Positions 9,916 through 17,175 of a stretch of DNA of 33,068 nt are shown piece by piece. Within the stretch, counting starts at the first letter, position 1. The number at the start of each line of letters is the position of its first letter. Both the position numbers and the translations under genes were made by a program. This DNA is from Halobacteriales archaeon SW_5_70_135 (GTDB lineage: Archaea > Halobacteriota > Halobacteria > Halobacteriales > SW-7-71-33), in NCBI GenBank assembly GCA_003022865.1, contig PXSK01000036.1:1-33068 (forward strand), in the 5' to 3' direction. The notes beneath the pieces are model-generated. The model worked only from the letters and a program-made list of their open reading frames with translations. It ran no database searches and had not been told where the DNA came from.

Positions 9916-10065
9916 GCCCGTCCCCTCCGCCGGGGTCGTCGGTCTCGCCGCGGCCACCGGCGGCGAGTCCCGCGCGAACGGTCGCTCGGCGTGTCGCGGT
10001 CGGTCATACGGCCACCGAAGCGGCGAGAGAGAAAGGCGTTGCCGACTCGGCGCGGTCCGCGTCGT

Positions 10066-11181
10066 TCAGTCCGCCCGGGGCGTGTGCGGCGTCGCCGTCA
10101 CCGCGACCGCGGGCGCCGGCGCCGGGCCGGCGAGACTCGCGGTCTCGTCCCGGACGAACTCCTGCAGCGTCTCCACGTCGATCTCGTAGCGGACTTCGAG
10201 CGTGCGCCCGTCCTGTGCGGTGTTGAGGGCGTTCAGCTGGGCCTCCTCGGGCGAGCCGGGCTCGACAGTCCCCTGGCCGAGCCGGATCAGCGAGCCGATC
10301 GTCTGGTTGAGCCGCTGGGCCGAGGACTCGTTCGTGGCCGTGAGATACGTCGAGACGCCGACCTGGCTGTCTTCGGTGTAGTATGCACCGGAGTAGGCGG
10401 TCACGTCGCCGAACGGGGTGAGGTCGACCGGCGCCTGTTCGTCGTAGAAGCGGGCGAGCTGGCGGAGCGTCTCGCGCTGCCGGTCCGAGACGGTGGCGGC
10501 GTAGCGGACGTAGGCGTCCTCGCGCGTCTGGGCGAACGCCTCGCGCAGGTCGCCGTCGAACGTGTCGGCGTTGCCCTGCGAGACGTCGATGACGTCCTCG
10601 ACGGCGGTCTGGTTGCCGGAGAACGCCCACAGGCCGGATTCGTACTCGGCGGCGTACAGCGGCTCCTCGGCGGTCTCGTTGACCACCTCGTACACCGTTA
10701 CGCCCTCGTGCTCGAACTCCTCGACCGACCCCGACTCGCGGAAGTTCTCGACGACGTCCTCGCGGTCCCAGTCGACGCTGACGACCGCGCCGGCGTACTG
10801 CTGTCCGTCCACCTCCGCGGTCTGGGGGTTGTCCGGCGTCCGGGCGAACACCGCGGCGCCGTTTATCTCCGACAGCGAGAGGTTCGCGGAGAGGTTGTCG
10901 TTGAGCTGGCGCTGGGCCTCGTCGGCCGCCTCGTCGACATTCGCCGGGTCGCCGGGCGCCTCGTTGCTCTCCTCGAACAGCGTGTTCAGCAGGTCACGCG
11001 TCGTCTCGTCGCTCGCGACCTCCGCGTCGACGGTCGCCACGACGTCGACGTCGGCCGGCACGTGTTCGACGGGCTCCGTCTGCGTGCCACCGTCACCGCC
11101 GTCGAGTCCCGGCAGCCCGCCGGAACACCCGGACAGCACCACGATCACCGTCACCACTACGGCGCTCACTCCCCTGTTCAT
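10066..11181 (-). CDS. Secreted lipoprotein, function unknown
   Basis: 371 aa. The N-terminus is a short lipoprotein signal: hydrophobic AVVVTVIVV followed by the lipobox LSGC with Cys19 as the lipid-modified residue. A Gly/Asp linker (GLPGLDGGDGG) then leads to a soluble, strongly acidic domain. The mature part has a recurrent alternation of beta strands and helices (VDVVATVDAEV; GAAVFARTPDN; GLWAFSGNQTAVEDVI), and resembles haloarchaeal surface lipoproteins with no known activity. Several NxS/T sites (NLS, NET, NQT, NES) could be glycosylated outside the cell. The gene stands alone and no promoter could be placed with confidence. No catalytic or ligand-binding motif was recognised. Confidence 0.8.
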   Translation of the reverse strand: MNRGVSAVVVTVIVVLSGCSGGLPGLDGGDGGTQTEPVEHVPADVDVVATVDAEVASDETTRDLLNTLFEESNEAPGDPANVDEAADEAQRQLNDNLSANLSLSEINGAAVFARTPDNPQTAEVDGQQYAGAVVSVDWDREDVVENFRESGSVEEFEHEGVTVYEVVNETAEEPLYAAEYESGLWAFSGNQTAVEDVIDVSQGNADTFDGDLREAFAQTREDAYVRYAATVSDRQRETLRQLARFYDEQAPVDLTPFGDVTAYSGAYYTEDSQVGVSTYLTATNESSAQRLNQTIGSLIRLGQGTVEPGSPEEAQLNALNTAQDGRTLEVRYEIDVETLQEFVRDETASLAGPAPAPAVAVTATPHTPRAD

Positions 11182-11373
11182 TTCCCCGTGTCGAGTCTAC
11201 AGTCAGTCATGTGTCACTCGCATTGTCTTGTATCCCCCGTCTGAAATGTCCTGCGGATCTATCACGGAGTCGATTGGTAGGGCGGCTGCCACGACCGCTC
11301 CCCGCGGCCGCCACGCGGTGGCCCGTCGCCGTCTTTCGGCAGCCTCCCGTGGGCTCGCCCGCTACGAGGGGGT

Positions 11374-11573
11374 ATGGACAGCCGTTCGAGGCCTCTGGCG
11401 TCGTTCTCGATCGTCGGGACCGTCGCCGGAGTGGCACCGGTCCTGTCGGGTGACGCGCTCACGGCCGGCGGCGGCGCGATGCTGATATCGCGAGTCTCGT
11501 GACCGCCGTGATCGTCGTCGGTCTCTACCTGGCCGACTCGCCGACCGTCGAGGAGCCGTCCGCCTCACAGTAG
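11374..11573 (+). pseudogene. Small membrane protein gene with a frameshift
   Basis: From ATG 11374 the first frame reads MDSRSRPLASFSIVGTVAG, VAPVLSGDALTAGGGAML, then stops early after ISRVS. A different frame, joined near 11480-11500, reads ASLVTAVIVVGLYLADSPTV and ends EEPSASQ at a TAG at 11571-11573. Together they would form a two-helix protein of about 65 aa. Such small membrane proteins are common in haloarchaea. The break is about one or two bases. The rest of the spacer (11182-11373, 11574-11723) holds nothing I can identify. Confidence 0.45.
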
Positions 11574-11723
11574 CCGAGGGTCGCCGGGGCGGTCCACGCG
11601 GTATTCTACTGGACGTCGACTCCACGGGCCTCGTTGCGCCGTGCAACGAGAAGGGGGCGGGACGGAGCGGGAGTCCACTACCCGGGGAACTAAGTGACGA
11701 ACGTGTCGAGAGGAGACACTGGA

Positions 11724-12140
11724 ATGATCGAAATACCGGAGACGCTGCGGTCGCTGTTCACGGGACGGGTGCGCGAGCGAGGTGACGGGTTCGTCGTCGA
11801 GATACCTCAGAGCGAGGTGGACAACGACGCCGTCGCCGCCGGCGAGCGGTACCGGGTGGCGATCATCGACGCGGCGCCGCCGGCGTCGTCCGAGGCCGAC
11901 GACGAAGGGACTCCGGAGTCGAGCGACGACGCACCGACACCCCCGGTGGACGAGGGCGAGGTCCGCACGGTGAACATCGAGGCCATCGGCGACCAGGGCG
12001 ACGGGATCGCCAAGGTCGAGCGGGGTTACGTCGTCATCGTGCCCGACGCGGCGCCCGGCGACCAGCCTACCGTCGAAATAGAGGAGGTCCAGCAGAACGT
12101 CGCCTTCGCCCGCGTCGTCGACGGCGAGCGTCGGCGCTGA
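11724..12140 (+). CDS. TRAM-domain RNA-binding protein
   Basis: 138 aa. The C-terminal part (residues 79-135: GEVRTVNIEAIGDQGDGI, AKVERGYVVIVPDAAPGDQP, TVEIEEVQQNVAFARVV) is a complete TRAM domain, a small beta-barrel that binds RNA in tRNA-modifying enzymes. Stand-alone TRAM proteins are abundant in haloarchaea and are thought to act as RNA chaperones. The N-terminal IEIPETLRSLFTGRV is the usual start of haloarchaeal TRAM proteins. The two parts are joined by a Ser/Asp/Pro linker (about 51-78), longer than in short relatives. ATG 11724 is chosen over GTG 11694 because GAGGAGA lies just upstream and homology starts there. The gene sits alone on the plus strand and is followed closely by the MOSC gene. 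Confidence 0.85.
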   Translation: MIEIPETLRSLFTGRVRERGDGFVVEIPQSEVDNDAVAAGERYRVAIIDAAPPASSEADDEGTPESSDDAPTPPVDEGEVRTVNIEAIGDQGDGIAKVERGYVVIVPDAAPGDQPTVEIEEVQQNVAFARVVDGERRR

Positions 12141-12202
12141 CCCAGTCCGTCGCCGCCGAGGTCGAAAGAGGTTCCTCTGACCGGACACGAAAGCGAGAGA
12201 AC

Positions 12203-13141
12203 GTGCACTCGATCGCCGACCGACTCTGCCCGGTTCCGCGTCGCGAGGTCGCCGGGCGCCGGCGGGAGACACCCACGACCGACGGTGGGGTCACGCCGAC
12301 GGTCTCCCGGATCACGGTGTACCCGGTGAAGTCGCTCGACCCGCTCGACCGCGAGCGGGCGCGGGTCGTCGACGGCGCGCTCGAACTCGACCGGGAGTAC
12401 GCCGTCGTCGACGCCCCCGCAGGGGCGGACCACGACCCGGACACCGCCTCACCGTCGGGCGACGGCGACTACGTCAACGGCAAGCGGACCGACGCCGTCC
12501 ACCGGCTGCGCTCGTCGTTCGATCCCGACGCCCACACGCTGACGCTTCGGCTCCCCGACGGCGAGTCGCGGACCTTCGAGCTCGACGACGACCGCGACCC
12601 GCTGAACGAGTGGCTCTCGGCGTACTTCGGTCGCCGGGTGAGCGTGCGCCGGGCCGACGGCGGCCACCCGGACCACCGCCGGTCCGGGATCGGTGGCCCC
12701 TCCGTGATCGGCACGGCGACGCTACGGGCGGTGGCCTCGTGGTTCGACGACCTCGACGTCGACTCCGTGCGGCGCCGCGTCCGGGCGAACGTCGAGGTCG
12801 GCGGCGTGCCGGCGTTCTGGGAGGACCGCCTGTACGCCGACCGCGGCGAGGCGGTCGCGTTCCGGGTCGGCGACGTCGAGTTCCTCGGCGTCGAGCCGTG
12901 CGAGCGCTGTGTCGTCCCGAGTCGAGACCCGAAGACGGGCGCCCCGGACCCGGAGTTCCGCGAGCGGTTCCTCCGGCGGCGACGCGAGACGCGGCCGTCG
13001 TGGCTCGACAGCGACCGCTACGACCACGACTATCGGCTGATGGTGATCACGCGAGTGCCGGAACGCGAGTGGGGCGCGTCGATCGCGGTGGGCGACGAGG
13101 TCGAGGTGCTCGGCGTCCGCCGGACCGACGACGACCGGTGA
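12203..13141 (+). CDS. MOSC domain protein (MOCS3/YcbX-like molybdenum cofactor sulfurase C-terminal domain)
   Basis: 312 aa. It has an N-terminal beta-barrel part (ITVYPVKSLDPL at 37-48, LELDREYAVVD) followed by a MOSC domain. The MOSC core shows RRRVRANVEVGGVPAFWED and the conserved cysteine region EPCERCVVPSRDPKTG, with Cys233 and Cys236. In YcbX/mARC-type proteins the matching Cys coordinates or sulfurates the molybdenum cofactor, so an N-hydroxylated-compound reductase or sulfur-carrier role is likely. A 2Fe-2S ferredoxin domain, fused in some bacterial YcbX, is absent. GTG 12203 is the only plausible start found in frame before the barrel. The first 30 residues are Arg-rich and poorly conserved, so the true start is uncertain. 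Confidence 0.8.
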   Translation: MHSIADRLCPVPRREVAGRRRETPTTDGGVTPTVSRITVYPVKSLDPLDRERARVVDGALELDREYAVVDAPAGADHDPDTASPSGDGDYVNGKRTDAVHRLRSSFDPDAHTLTLRLPDGESRTFELDDDRDPLNEWLSAYFGRRVSVRRADGGHPDHRRSGIGGPSVIGTATLRAVASWFDDLDVDSVRRRVRANVEVGGVPAFWEDRLYADRGEAVAFRVGDVEFLGVEPCERCVVPSRDPKTGAPDPEFRERFLRRRRETRPSWLDSDRYDHDYRLMVITRVPEREWGASIAVGDEVEVLGVRRTDDDR

Positions 13142-13299
13142 CCGGTGACCGGCACGCCCGTCCGTCGGCGACCCGACGAGTCGGAGGCCGGCGGACCGGT
13201 GTGAGTCGTCCACCACCGGGCTCGCGCGGCGTTACGGGGACGAAAGGCCGTTCAGCAGTCAACGAGAGTTTCGCAGCAGTATTCACGAAACAATATCTA

Positions 13300-13305
13300 T
13301 TATAT
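13300..13305 (+). promoter_or_regulatory. Strong TATA box
   Basis: TTATAT lies in a long AT-rich run (13291-13306) that stands out sharply in this GC-rich window. Its centre is about 26 bases before the ATG at 13328, the standard distance for a leaderless archaeal transcript. GAAAC just upstream could be the TFB recognition element. Confidence 0.6.
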
Positions 13306-13327
13306 TGGCCGTCTAACATACGGCGGT

Positions 13328-13417
13328 ATGGATGAGAACGGACTCGAACCGACGGGCGAGCGAGTCGCGGTGGCCGGCGGGCTGAGACAGTGGGTCGGCC
13401 TCCGGGCGGTCGACTGA
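13328..13417 (+). CDS. 29-codon leaderless ORF (possible small protein)
   Basis: This ORF starts at the first ATG downstream of the best TATA box in the window and reads MDENGLEPTGERVAV then AGGLRQWVGLRAVD before a TGA. It ends 13 bases before the next gene, so both would share a transcript. Acidic start, basic Arg-containing end, no membrane segment. It may be a small protein, a leader peptide or the remnant of a longer gene. I do not recognise a family. Confidence 0.35.
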   Translation: MDENGLEPTGERVAVAGGLRQWVGLRAVD

Positions 13418-13430
13418 CGGAGAGTCGAGG

Positions 13431-14111
13431 ATGCTACTGGATTCGTCCCCCTCCGGTCCGCGGATGACCGCCGCAACCTTGCTCGTCGCCAACGCCGTCC
13501 CGCTGGTCGGCGTCCTCGCGTTCGGGTGGGGGCTCCACTCGCTTCTGGTCGTCTACTGGGTCGAGAGCGCCGTCGTCGGCACGGCGTCGGTAGCGAAGAT
13601 TCTCCGCGCCGAGGGCAAGGACGACCCTACGGAACTGCCCTCGATGGAGTTCGACGACAGGTCGGTCGGCTCGTTCGTCGGGGAGTCGAACCGGTGGATC
13701 GCGACCTTCTTCGTGGGTCACTACGGGGTATTCTGGCTCGTCCACGGCCTGTTCGTCGGTATCTTCCCGCTCATCTTCCCGCGGATGGCGTGGACCAGTC
13801 CACGGGTCGTCGCCGCGGCGGCCGTCGGCCTCGTCGCCTACCACGTCGTCTCCTATCGGGTCAACTTCGTCGGTCGAGGGGAGTTCGAACACAGCGGCCC
13901 TGTGACCCGGATGGTCGAACCGTACCGACGCGTCCTCGTGTTGCACCTGACGGTGATATTCGGCGCGTTCGGCGTGGGCGCGCTCGGATCCCCCGTGGGC
14001 GCGCTCGTTGTAATGGTCGTCGTGAAGACGGTACTCGACTTCCGGGGCCACTGGAAGGGACACGACCGTGCTCGGCGGCGGGCCTCGGGTGCTGTGGGGG
14101 AACCGGAGTGA
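13431..14111 (+). CDS. DUF6498-like integral membrane protein
   Basis: 226 aa. The hallmark is FGWGLHSLLVVYWVESAVVG near residues 31-50, a Trp/Glu-containing first helix pair typical of haloarchaeal DUF6498 proteins. Further hydrophobic segments: WIATFFVGHYGVFWLVHGLF, VGIFPLIF, VVAAAAVGLVAYHVVSY, VLVLHLTVIFGAFGVGA and LVVMVVVKTVLDF, so about six helices. It contains an HYGVFWLVHG motif with two His that could bind metal or haem, and a terminal FRGHWKGH. These are observations only, since the family has no known function. The gene starts at ATG 13431, with a weak GGAGAG upstream, directly behind the 29-codon ORF. A later ATG at residue 12 is possible. Confidence 0.75.
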   Translation: MLLDSSPSGPRMTAATLLVANAVPLVGVLAFGWGLHSLLVVYWVESAVVGTASVAKILRAEGKDDPTELPSMEFDDRSVGSFVGESNRWIATFFVGHYGVFWLVHGLFVGIFPLIFPRMAWTSPRVVAAAAVGLVAYHVVSYRVNFVGRGEFEHSGPVTRMVEPYRRVLVLHLTVIFGAFGVGALGSPVGALVVMVVVKTVLDFRGHWKGHDRARRRASGAVGEPE

Positions 14112-14217
14112 CGAAGTCGGTCGAGAAGTCCTCGACGACGAGTGAGTGCCGCAGCGCATCGGTGTCGCCATCTCCTGTCACGAGCGGGAAATTCACCAGA
14201 CGGCGAGAGGACGTGAG

Positions 14218-14241
14218 TGCTTCGACAGGATTCGAACCCGG
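14218..14241 (-). repeat. Degenerate copy of the tRNA-Glu 3' end
   Basis: The minus strand reads CGGGTTCGAATCCTGTCGAA and then GCA, nearly the same as the T-arm and acceptor end of the tRNA-Glu gene 123 bases away, in the same orientation, with only a few mismatches. Partial tRNA 3' copies like this typically result from integration of a mobile element at the tRNA gene. The region 14112-14341 otherwise holds nothing recognisable. Confidence 0.5.
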
Positions 14242-14341
14242 CGACGAGACGGTCGCCCTCGCTGTGCTCGGGCGCTACGTCTCGCGTGGCTCGAATCCGT
14301 CGTGCGCTTCTCACTCGCTCACAGAAGTTCGCTCGCCGCGA

Positions 14342-14416
14342 TGCTCCGACAGGGATTCGAACCCTGGTCATTGCCTCGAGAGGGCAATATGATTGGCCGG
14401 ACTACACTATCGGAGC
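14342..14416 (-). tRNA. tRNA-Glu (anticodon CTC)
   Basis: On the minus strand these 75 bases form a full cloverleaf. The acceptor stem is GCTCCGA paired with TCGGAGC, with discriminator A and no encoded CCA. The anticodon stem is TTGCC/GGCAA around the loop CTCTCGA, giving anticodon CTC. The T-arm is CAGGG TTCGAAT CCCTG. The anticodon reads GAG codons for glutamate, a dominant Glu codon in such a GC-rich genome. No intron. A TATA-like TTAAAC lies upstream. Confidence 0.95.
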
Positions 14417-14441
14417 GCGTTCGATGGTAGCCACGAACGCC

Positions 14442-14447
14442 GTTTAA
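14442..14447 (-). promoter_or_regulatory. TATA-like element of the tRNA-Glu gene
   Basis: On the minus strand this reads TTAAAC, centred about 28-29 bases before the first tRNA base at 14416, as expected for an archaeal tRNA promoter. Confidence 0.45.
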
Positions 14448-14519
14448 CAGTTGCGAACTCCGGGCAGGGCGAGGTGTCGGTCGCCGACCGCGTCGGGAGC
14501 GACCGCCGGCCGGCCGGGC

Positions 14520-15236
14520 TCACGGAGCGAGCTTGTTGGGGTGGTTCTCGGCGTAGCGCTCGAAGGTGTACGGCATCCAGTCGCGGCAATGTTCGAGCAC
14601 GCGCTCCGAGAGGTCGCGGATCTCCCACTGTGCGTCGGCCTTCATGCGCATGTCGAGCAGGTGCATCAGCGCCCGGGCGTTCATCGAGAAGGTGAGGTTC
14701 ACCTGTGTGCCGATCGGCAGCAGCATCCGGGCGTCCTCCTTCGGCACGCCGGCGTCGACGAGCTCCTCGTACGCCGCCTTGCAGTGCTCGTACACCGCCG
14801 TGGCCGTCTCCGTGCGCTCCTCGGCTGCCATCGTCACCTCGTCGACGCCCTCGCGGGAGACGACCTCCTCGGCGTCGAAGCTGTCGGGGAACGTGAACCG
14901 CTCGCGGGGGTCCGCTCCCGAGAGGTCGACGTACCGCATCGACATCACGTCGAAGGAGGCGTGGCGGTGTCGGGTGAGCTGTGCCATACACGCCCGGCTC
15001 ACCCCTTCGACGGCGAACGTCGCCGTCGGGTGCTCGAACGGACCGTAGTGTCCCGAGCGCATCAGGTGGTCGATCAGCGTCTCCGTCTTCTCCTGGACGT
15101 CGTCGCCGTCGACCGACTCCATCACCTCCGCGAACGAGCGGTCCGGGCCGACGGGGTCCGAGGAGTAGTCCCCCCGGGCGGTCCGACAGACGACCTCCTC
15201 CGGGTCGTCGGTCGCCTCCAGTAGCTGCACCTTCAT
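14520..15236 (-). CDS. thyX: Flavin-dependent thymidylate synthase (ThyX)
   Basis: 238 aa. It makes dTMP from dUMP using methylene-tetrahydrofolate and FAD/NADPH, the usual route in many archaea that lack ThyA. The diagnostic ThyX motif RHRHASFDVMSMRY is at residues 89-102 (consensus RHRxxSxxxxSxRY). Before it, SGHYGPFEHPTATFAVEGVS matches the helical start of the fold. The end, LPIGTQVNLTFSMNARALMH, followed by LLDMRMKADAQWEIRDLSE, is also standard and holds the Ser/Arg contacts to dUMP. The length is normal. Start: ATG 15236, directly at the first conserved residues (MKVQLLEATDDPE). It is followed by the co-oriented tRNA-Glu and preceded by a co-oriented flavoprotein gene (15285-16652), with about 48 bases between them. 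Confidence 0.95.
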   Translation of the reverse strand: MKVQLLEATDDPEEVVCRTARGDYSSDPVGPDRSFAEVMESVDGDDVQEKTETLIDHLMRSGHYGPFEHPTATFAVEGVSRACMAQLTRHRHASFDVMSMRYVDLSGADPRERFTFPDSFDAEEVVSREGVDEVTMAAEERTETATAVYEHCKAAYEELVDAGVPKEDARMLLPIGTQVNLTFSMNARALMHLLDMRMKADAQWEIRDLSERVLEHCRDWMPYTFERYAENHPNKLAP

Positions 15237-15284
15237 ACTCGTTCTCGCGGCGGCTCCGGTATCAATCCTGCCGATCGGTCGGGC

Positions 15285-16652
15285 TCAGGTGTAGTGGTAC
15301 TCGGACTCCCGCAGCTGGACGTAGCGGCCGTCGCGGTTGCGGAAGCGGTGGGCCTTGTACCGGAGGTAGTACTCCAGGCCGGCCACACCGGCGGAGGGCG
15401 ACAGCGACAGCAGCCCGTTCTCGTCGGGACTGGCGTTCGTCATCGCACTCGCGGTGCGGAAGGCGCGGTCCCAGTCGGGTGGGCCGTAGTCCTCGACGAT
15501 GTCGGCGAAGGCGACGTTTCGCAGCAGCTCCGTTCCGACGGCCGCTCGCCAGGCGTCGTTGTACCGCGCCAGTCGACCCTGGGCGGCCAGTCGGCCTGCC
15601 TCCCGACCCGTGCGGACGGCGACGTGGTAGCCGCCCTCGTGGAAGGCCGAGGTCGCGCCCATGGCGCCGCCGACGACCGCCACGTCCGCGCCGACCGGCG
15701 ACTCGATCGGCCGCGTCGAGGAGATCGGGTACGTCTCCGTCCCGCCGGCCTTCCCGCGGTCTTCCACGACCGGGAAGTCCTCGACGGAGTAGCCCTGCGG
15801 TCCGTACTCCCGGTCGATCAGTCGCCGGACGTACTCGCCGCCGCGGGGCACGCGGTCGTCCGCCGCGTCGAGCAGGGCGTACGCCCCGCGCTCCTCGACG
15901 GCGTCGAGGTCGAGGTCGATCGGCATCGTCAGGCCGACACGGGCGACGCGACCGTCGTTGGGGAACACCCACGGATAGGCGGTCTCGCCGGGCATGTGCC
16001 CCCACCAGAACTTCAGGGTGTCCTCGTCGAACAGTCCCGGCGGGAACCGGCGGTACTCCTGGTAGGCGATGTGGTTCGCCCGCTTCGCGGAGAGCCGGTC
16101 GCCGACGTCGTCGGGGAGGAACTGGTCGAGCACGTCGCCCGTGACGGCGCGCTGCGGGCCGTCGGCAAGCACCAGCCGGTCGGCCGCGACGGTCTCGCCG
16201 GTCGCCAGCTCGAGTACGTGTGCCTCGTCGGCGTCGGCCTCGACCGAGCGGACGCCGTCGCCGACGCGGTAGCGCGCGCCGGCGCTCTCGGCGCGGTCCC
16301 GCATGTGGTCGTCCATGCGGGCGCGGTGGAAGGTGTACCCCATCGACGGGTAGGAGGCGTCGATCCCCGTCCCGTCGAGCGTGACAGACTCGCTCGGGCC
16401 GTGGAACTCCGCGTCCTCGATGCGTTGCAACACCACGTCGTCGGGGAACTCGCTCGGGTCGAGCCCCATGATGTCCACCCAGTAGTCGAGCATACCGGCG
16501 GCGTCGGTGGAGTCCGGGCCGGGATCGTCACGGTCCGCCCGCGGGACGCCCTTCTCGACGAGTAGCGTGTCGGCGCCGTGGCGTGCGGCCTCCCAGGCGG
16601 CGCTCGACCCGCCCGGGCCACCGCCGACGACGGCGACGTCGACGCGTTCCAT
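15285..16652 (-). CDS. Geranylgeranyl-reductase-family FAD-dependent oxidoreductase
   Basis: 455 aa. It has the FAD-binding Rossmann motif VAVVGGGPGGSSAAWEAARH at residues 5-24 and a typical GG-reductase middle part: GYTFHRARMDDHMRDRA, YPWVFPNDGRVARVGLTMP and VAVVGGAMGATSAFHEGG (the second FAD contact). Haloarchaeal members of this family saturate the isoprenoid chains of archaeal membrane lipids or menaquinone, or act on other polyprenyls. Which substrate this one uses cannot be told. The start ATG 16652 is well supported because a TATA box is centred about 25 bases upstream (leaderless). Long in-frame sequence further upstream (to 17231) is spurious read-through opposite the hydratase relic. 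The second cofactor-contact segment has Ala-Met where many relatives have Asp-Ala. Confidence 0.85.
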   Translation of the reverse strand: MERVDVAVVGGGPGGSSAAWEAARHGADTLLVEKGVPRADRDDPGPDSTDAAGMLDYWVDIMGLDPSEFPDDVVLQRIEDAEFHGPSESVTLDGTGIDASYPSMGYTFHRARMDDHMRDRAESAGARYRVGDGVRSVEADADEAHVLELATGETVAADRLVLADGPQRAVTGDVLDQFLPDDVGDRLSAKRANHIAYQEYRRFPPGLFDEDTLKFWWGHMPGETAYPWVFPNDGRVARVGLTMPIDLDLDAVEERGAYALLDAADDRVPRGGEYVRRLIDREYGPQGYSVEDFPVVEDRGKAGGTETYPISSTRPIESPVGADVAVVGGAMGATSAFHEGGYHVAVRTGREAGRLAAQGRLARYNDAWRAAVGTELLRNVAFADIVEDYGPPDWDRAFRTASAMTNASPDENGLLSLSPSAGVAGLEYYLRYKAHRFRNRDGRYVQLRESEYHYT

Positions 16653-16673
16653 GTCTACGCGTCGAGTCTGGGG

Positions 16674-16680
16674 ATTATAA
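16674..16680 (-). promoter_or_regulatory. TATA box of the GG-reductase-family gene
   Basis: On the minus strand this reads TTATAAT, about 22-28 bases before the ATG at 16652, matching a leaderless haloarchaeal promoter. It also supports the start choice. Confidence 0.6.
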
Positions 16681-16784
16681 CCGTCGCGATCGCCCCCCAC
16701 CCCGCCACTGGACGCCGCGGGACAGCGACGACGGAACTCGCCGCCCGCGTCACGCATCTGCCTGGTCCGGCGCACTCGGGGGAC

Positions 16785-17172
16785 ATTGCGACGGACTCCG
16801 ACCGGGCCGTCCGCGTCGAGCGGACGGACGGCGTCGGCCGGGTCGTGACGGACCGCCCCGACCGGCACGACGCTGATGGACCGCTCGATGGCCGCCGCCC
16901 TCCAGGCGGCCACCCAGACCTCGTCGACGACGTCGTGTCCGCCCGGTCGTGCTGACCGACACCGGCGGGGTGTTCGACACGGACGCCGAGCTCGCCGGTC
17001 CCGACGGCGCCGCCGACCAGTCCGTCGTCTGCGGGCGATCGCAGTCCGACCGTACGCCGCCGTCGCCGGAGTGGTCGGCGCGTCGAGGCCCGTCGTCACG
17101 GCGGTCGACGGCGTAGCCGCCGACGGCGGCGGCTTCGGGAGCGACGAGGAGCCGGAGTCCGAGGGGCGGTAG
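16785..17172 (+). pseudogene. Enoyl-CoA hydratase/isomerase relic (frameshifted, C-terminally truncated)
   Basis: Pieces of the crotonase fold appear in order, spread over the three plus-strand frames. AVRVERTDGVGRVVTDRPDR (start of the fold) is in frame 3. MDRSMAAALQAATQT (helix 1) is in frame 1. LVDDVV is back in frame 3. VVLTDTGGVFDTDAELAG, which matches the oxyanion-hole segment GxGxxFsxGaDl, is in frame 2. RAIAVRPYAAVAG and SRPVVTAVDGVAADGGGFG, matching the conserved PvIAAVnGxAxGGGfe, are in frame 1. At least four indels are needed to join them. Nothing of the fold follows GGGF, so only about 110 of about 260 residues remain. The Gly-Ala of the CoA-binding motif is already changed. The MFS gene's stop codon lies just beyond it on the other strand. 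This gene is dead. It once served beta-oxidation or a related acyl-CoA pathway. Confidence 0.75.
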
Positions 17173-17175
17173 CCC

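Noticed and set aside
8953-9957. Start of the MDR gene at ATG 9957
   Set aside because: The added 14 residues are low complexity, while GTG 9915 has GGAGGGG upstream and begins at the conserved fold.
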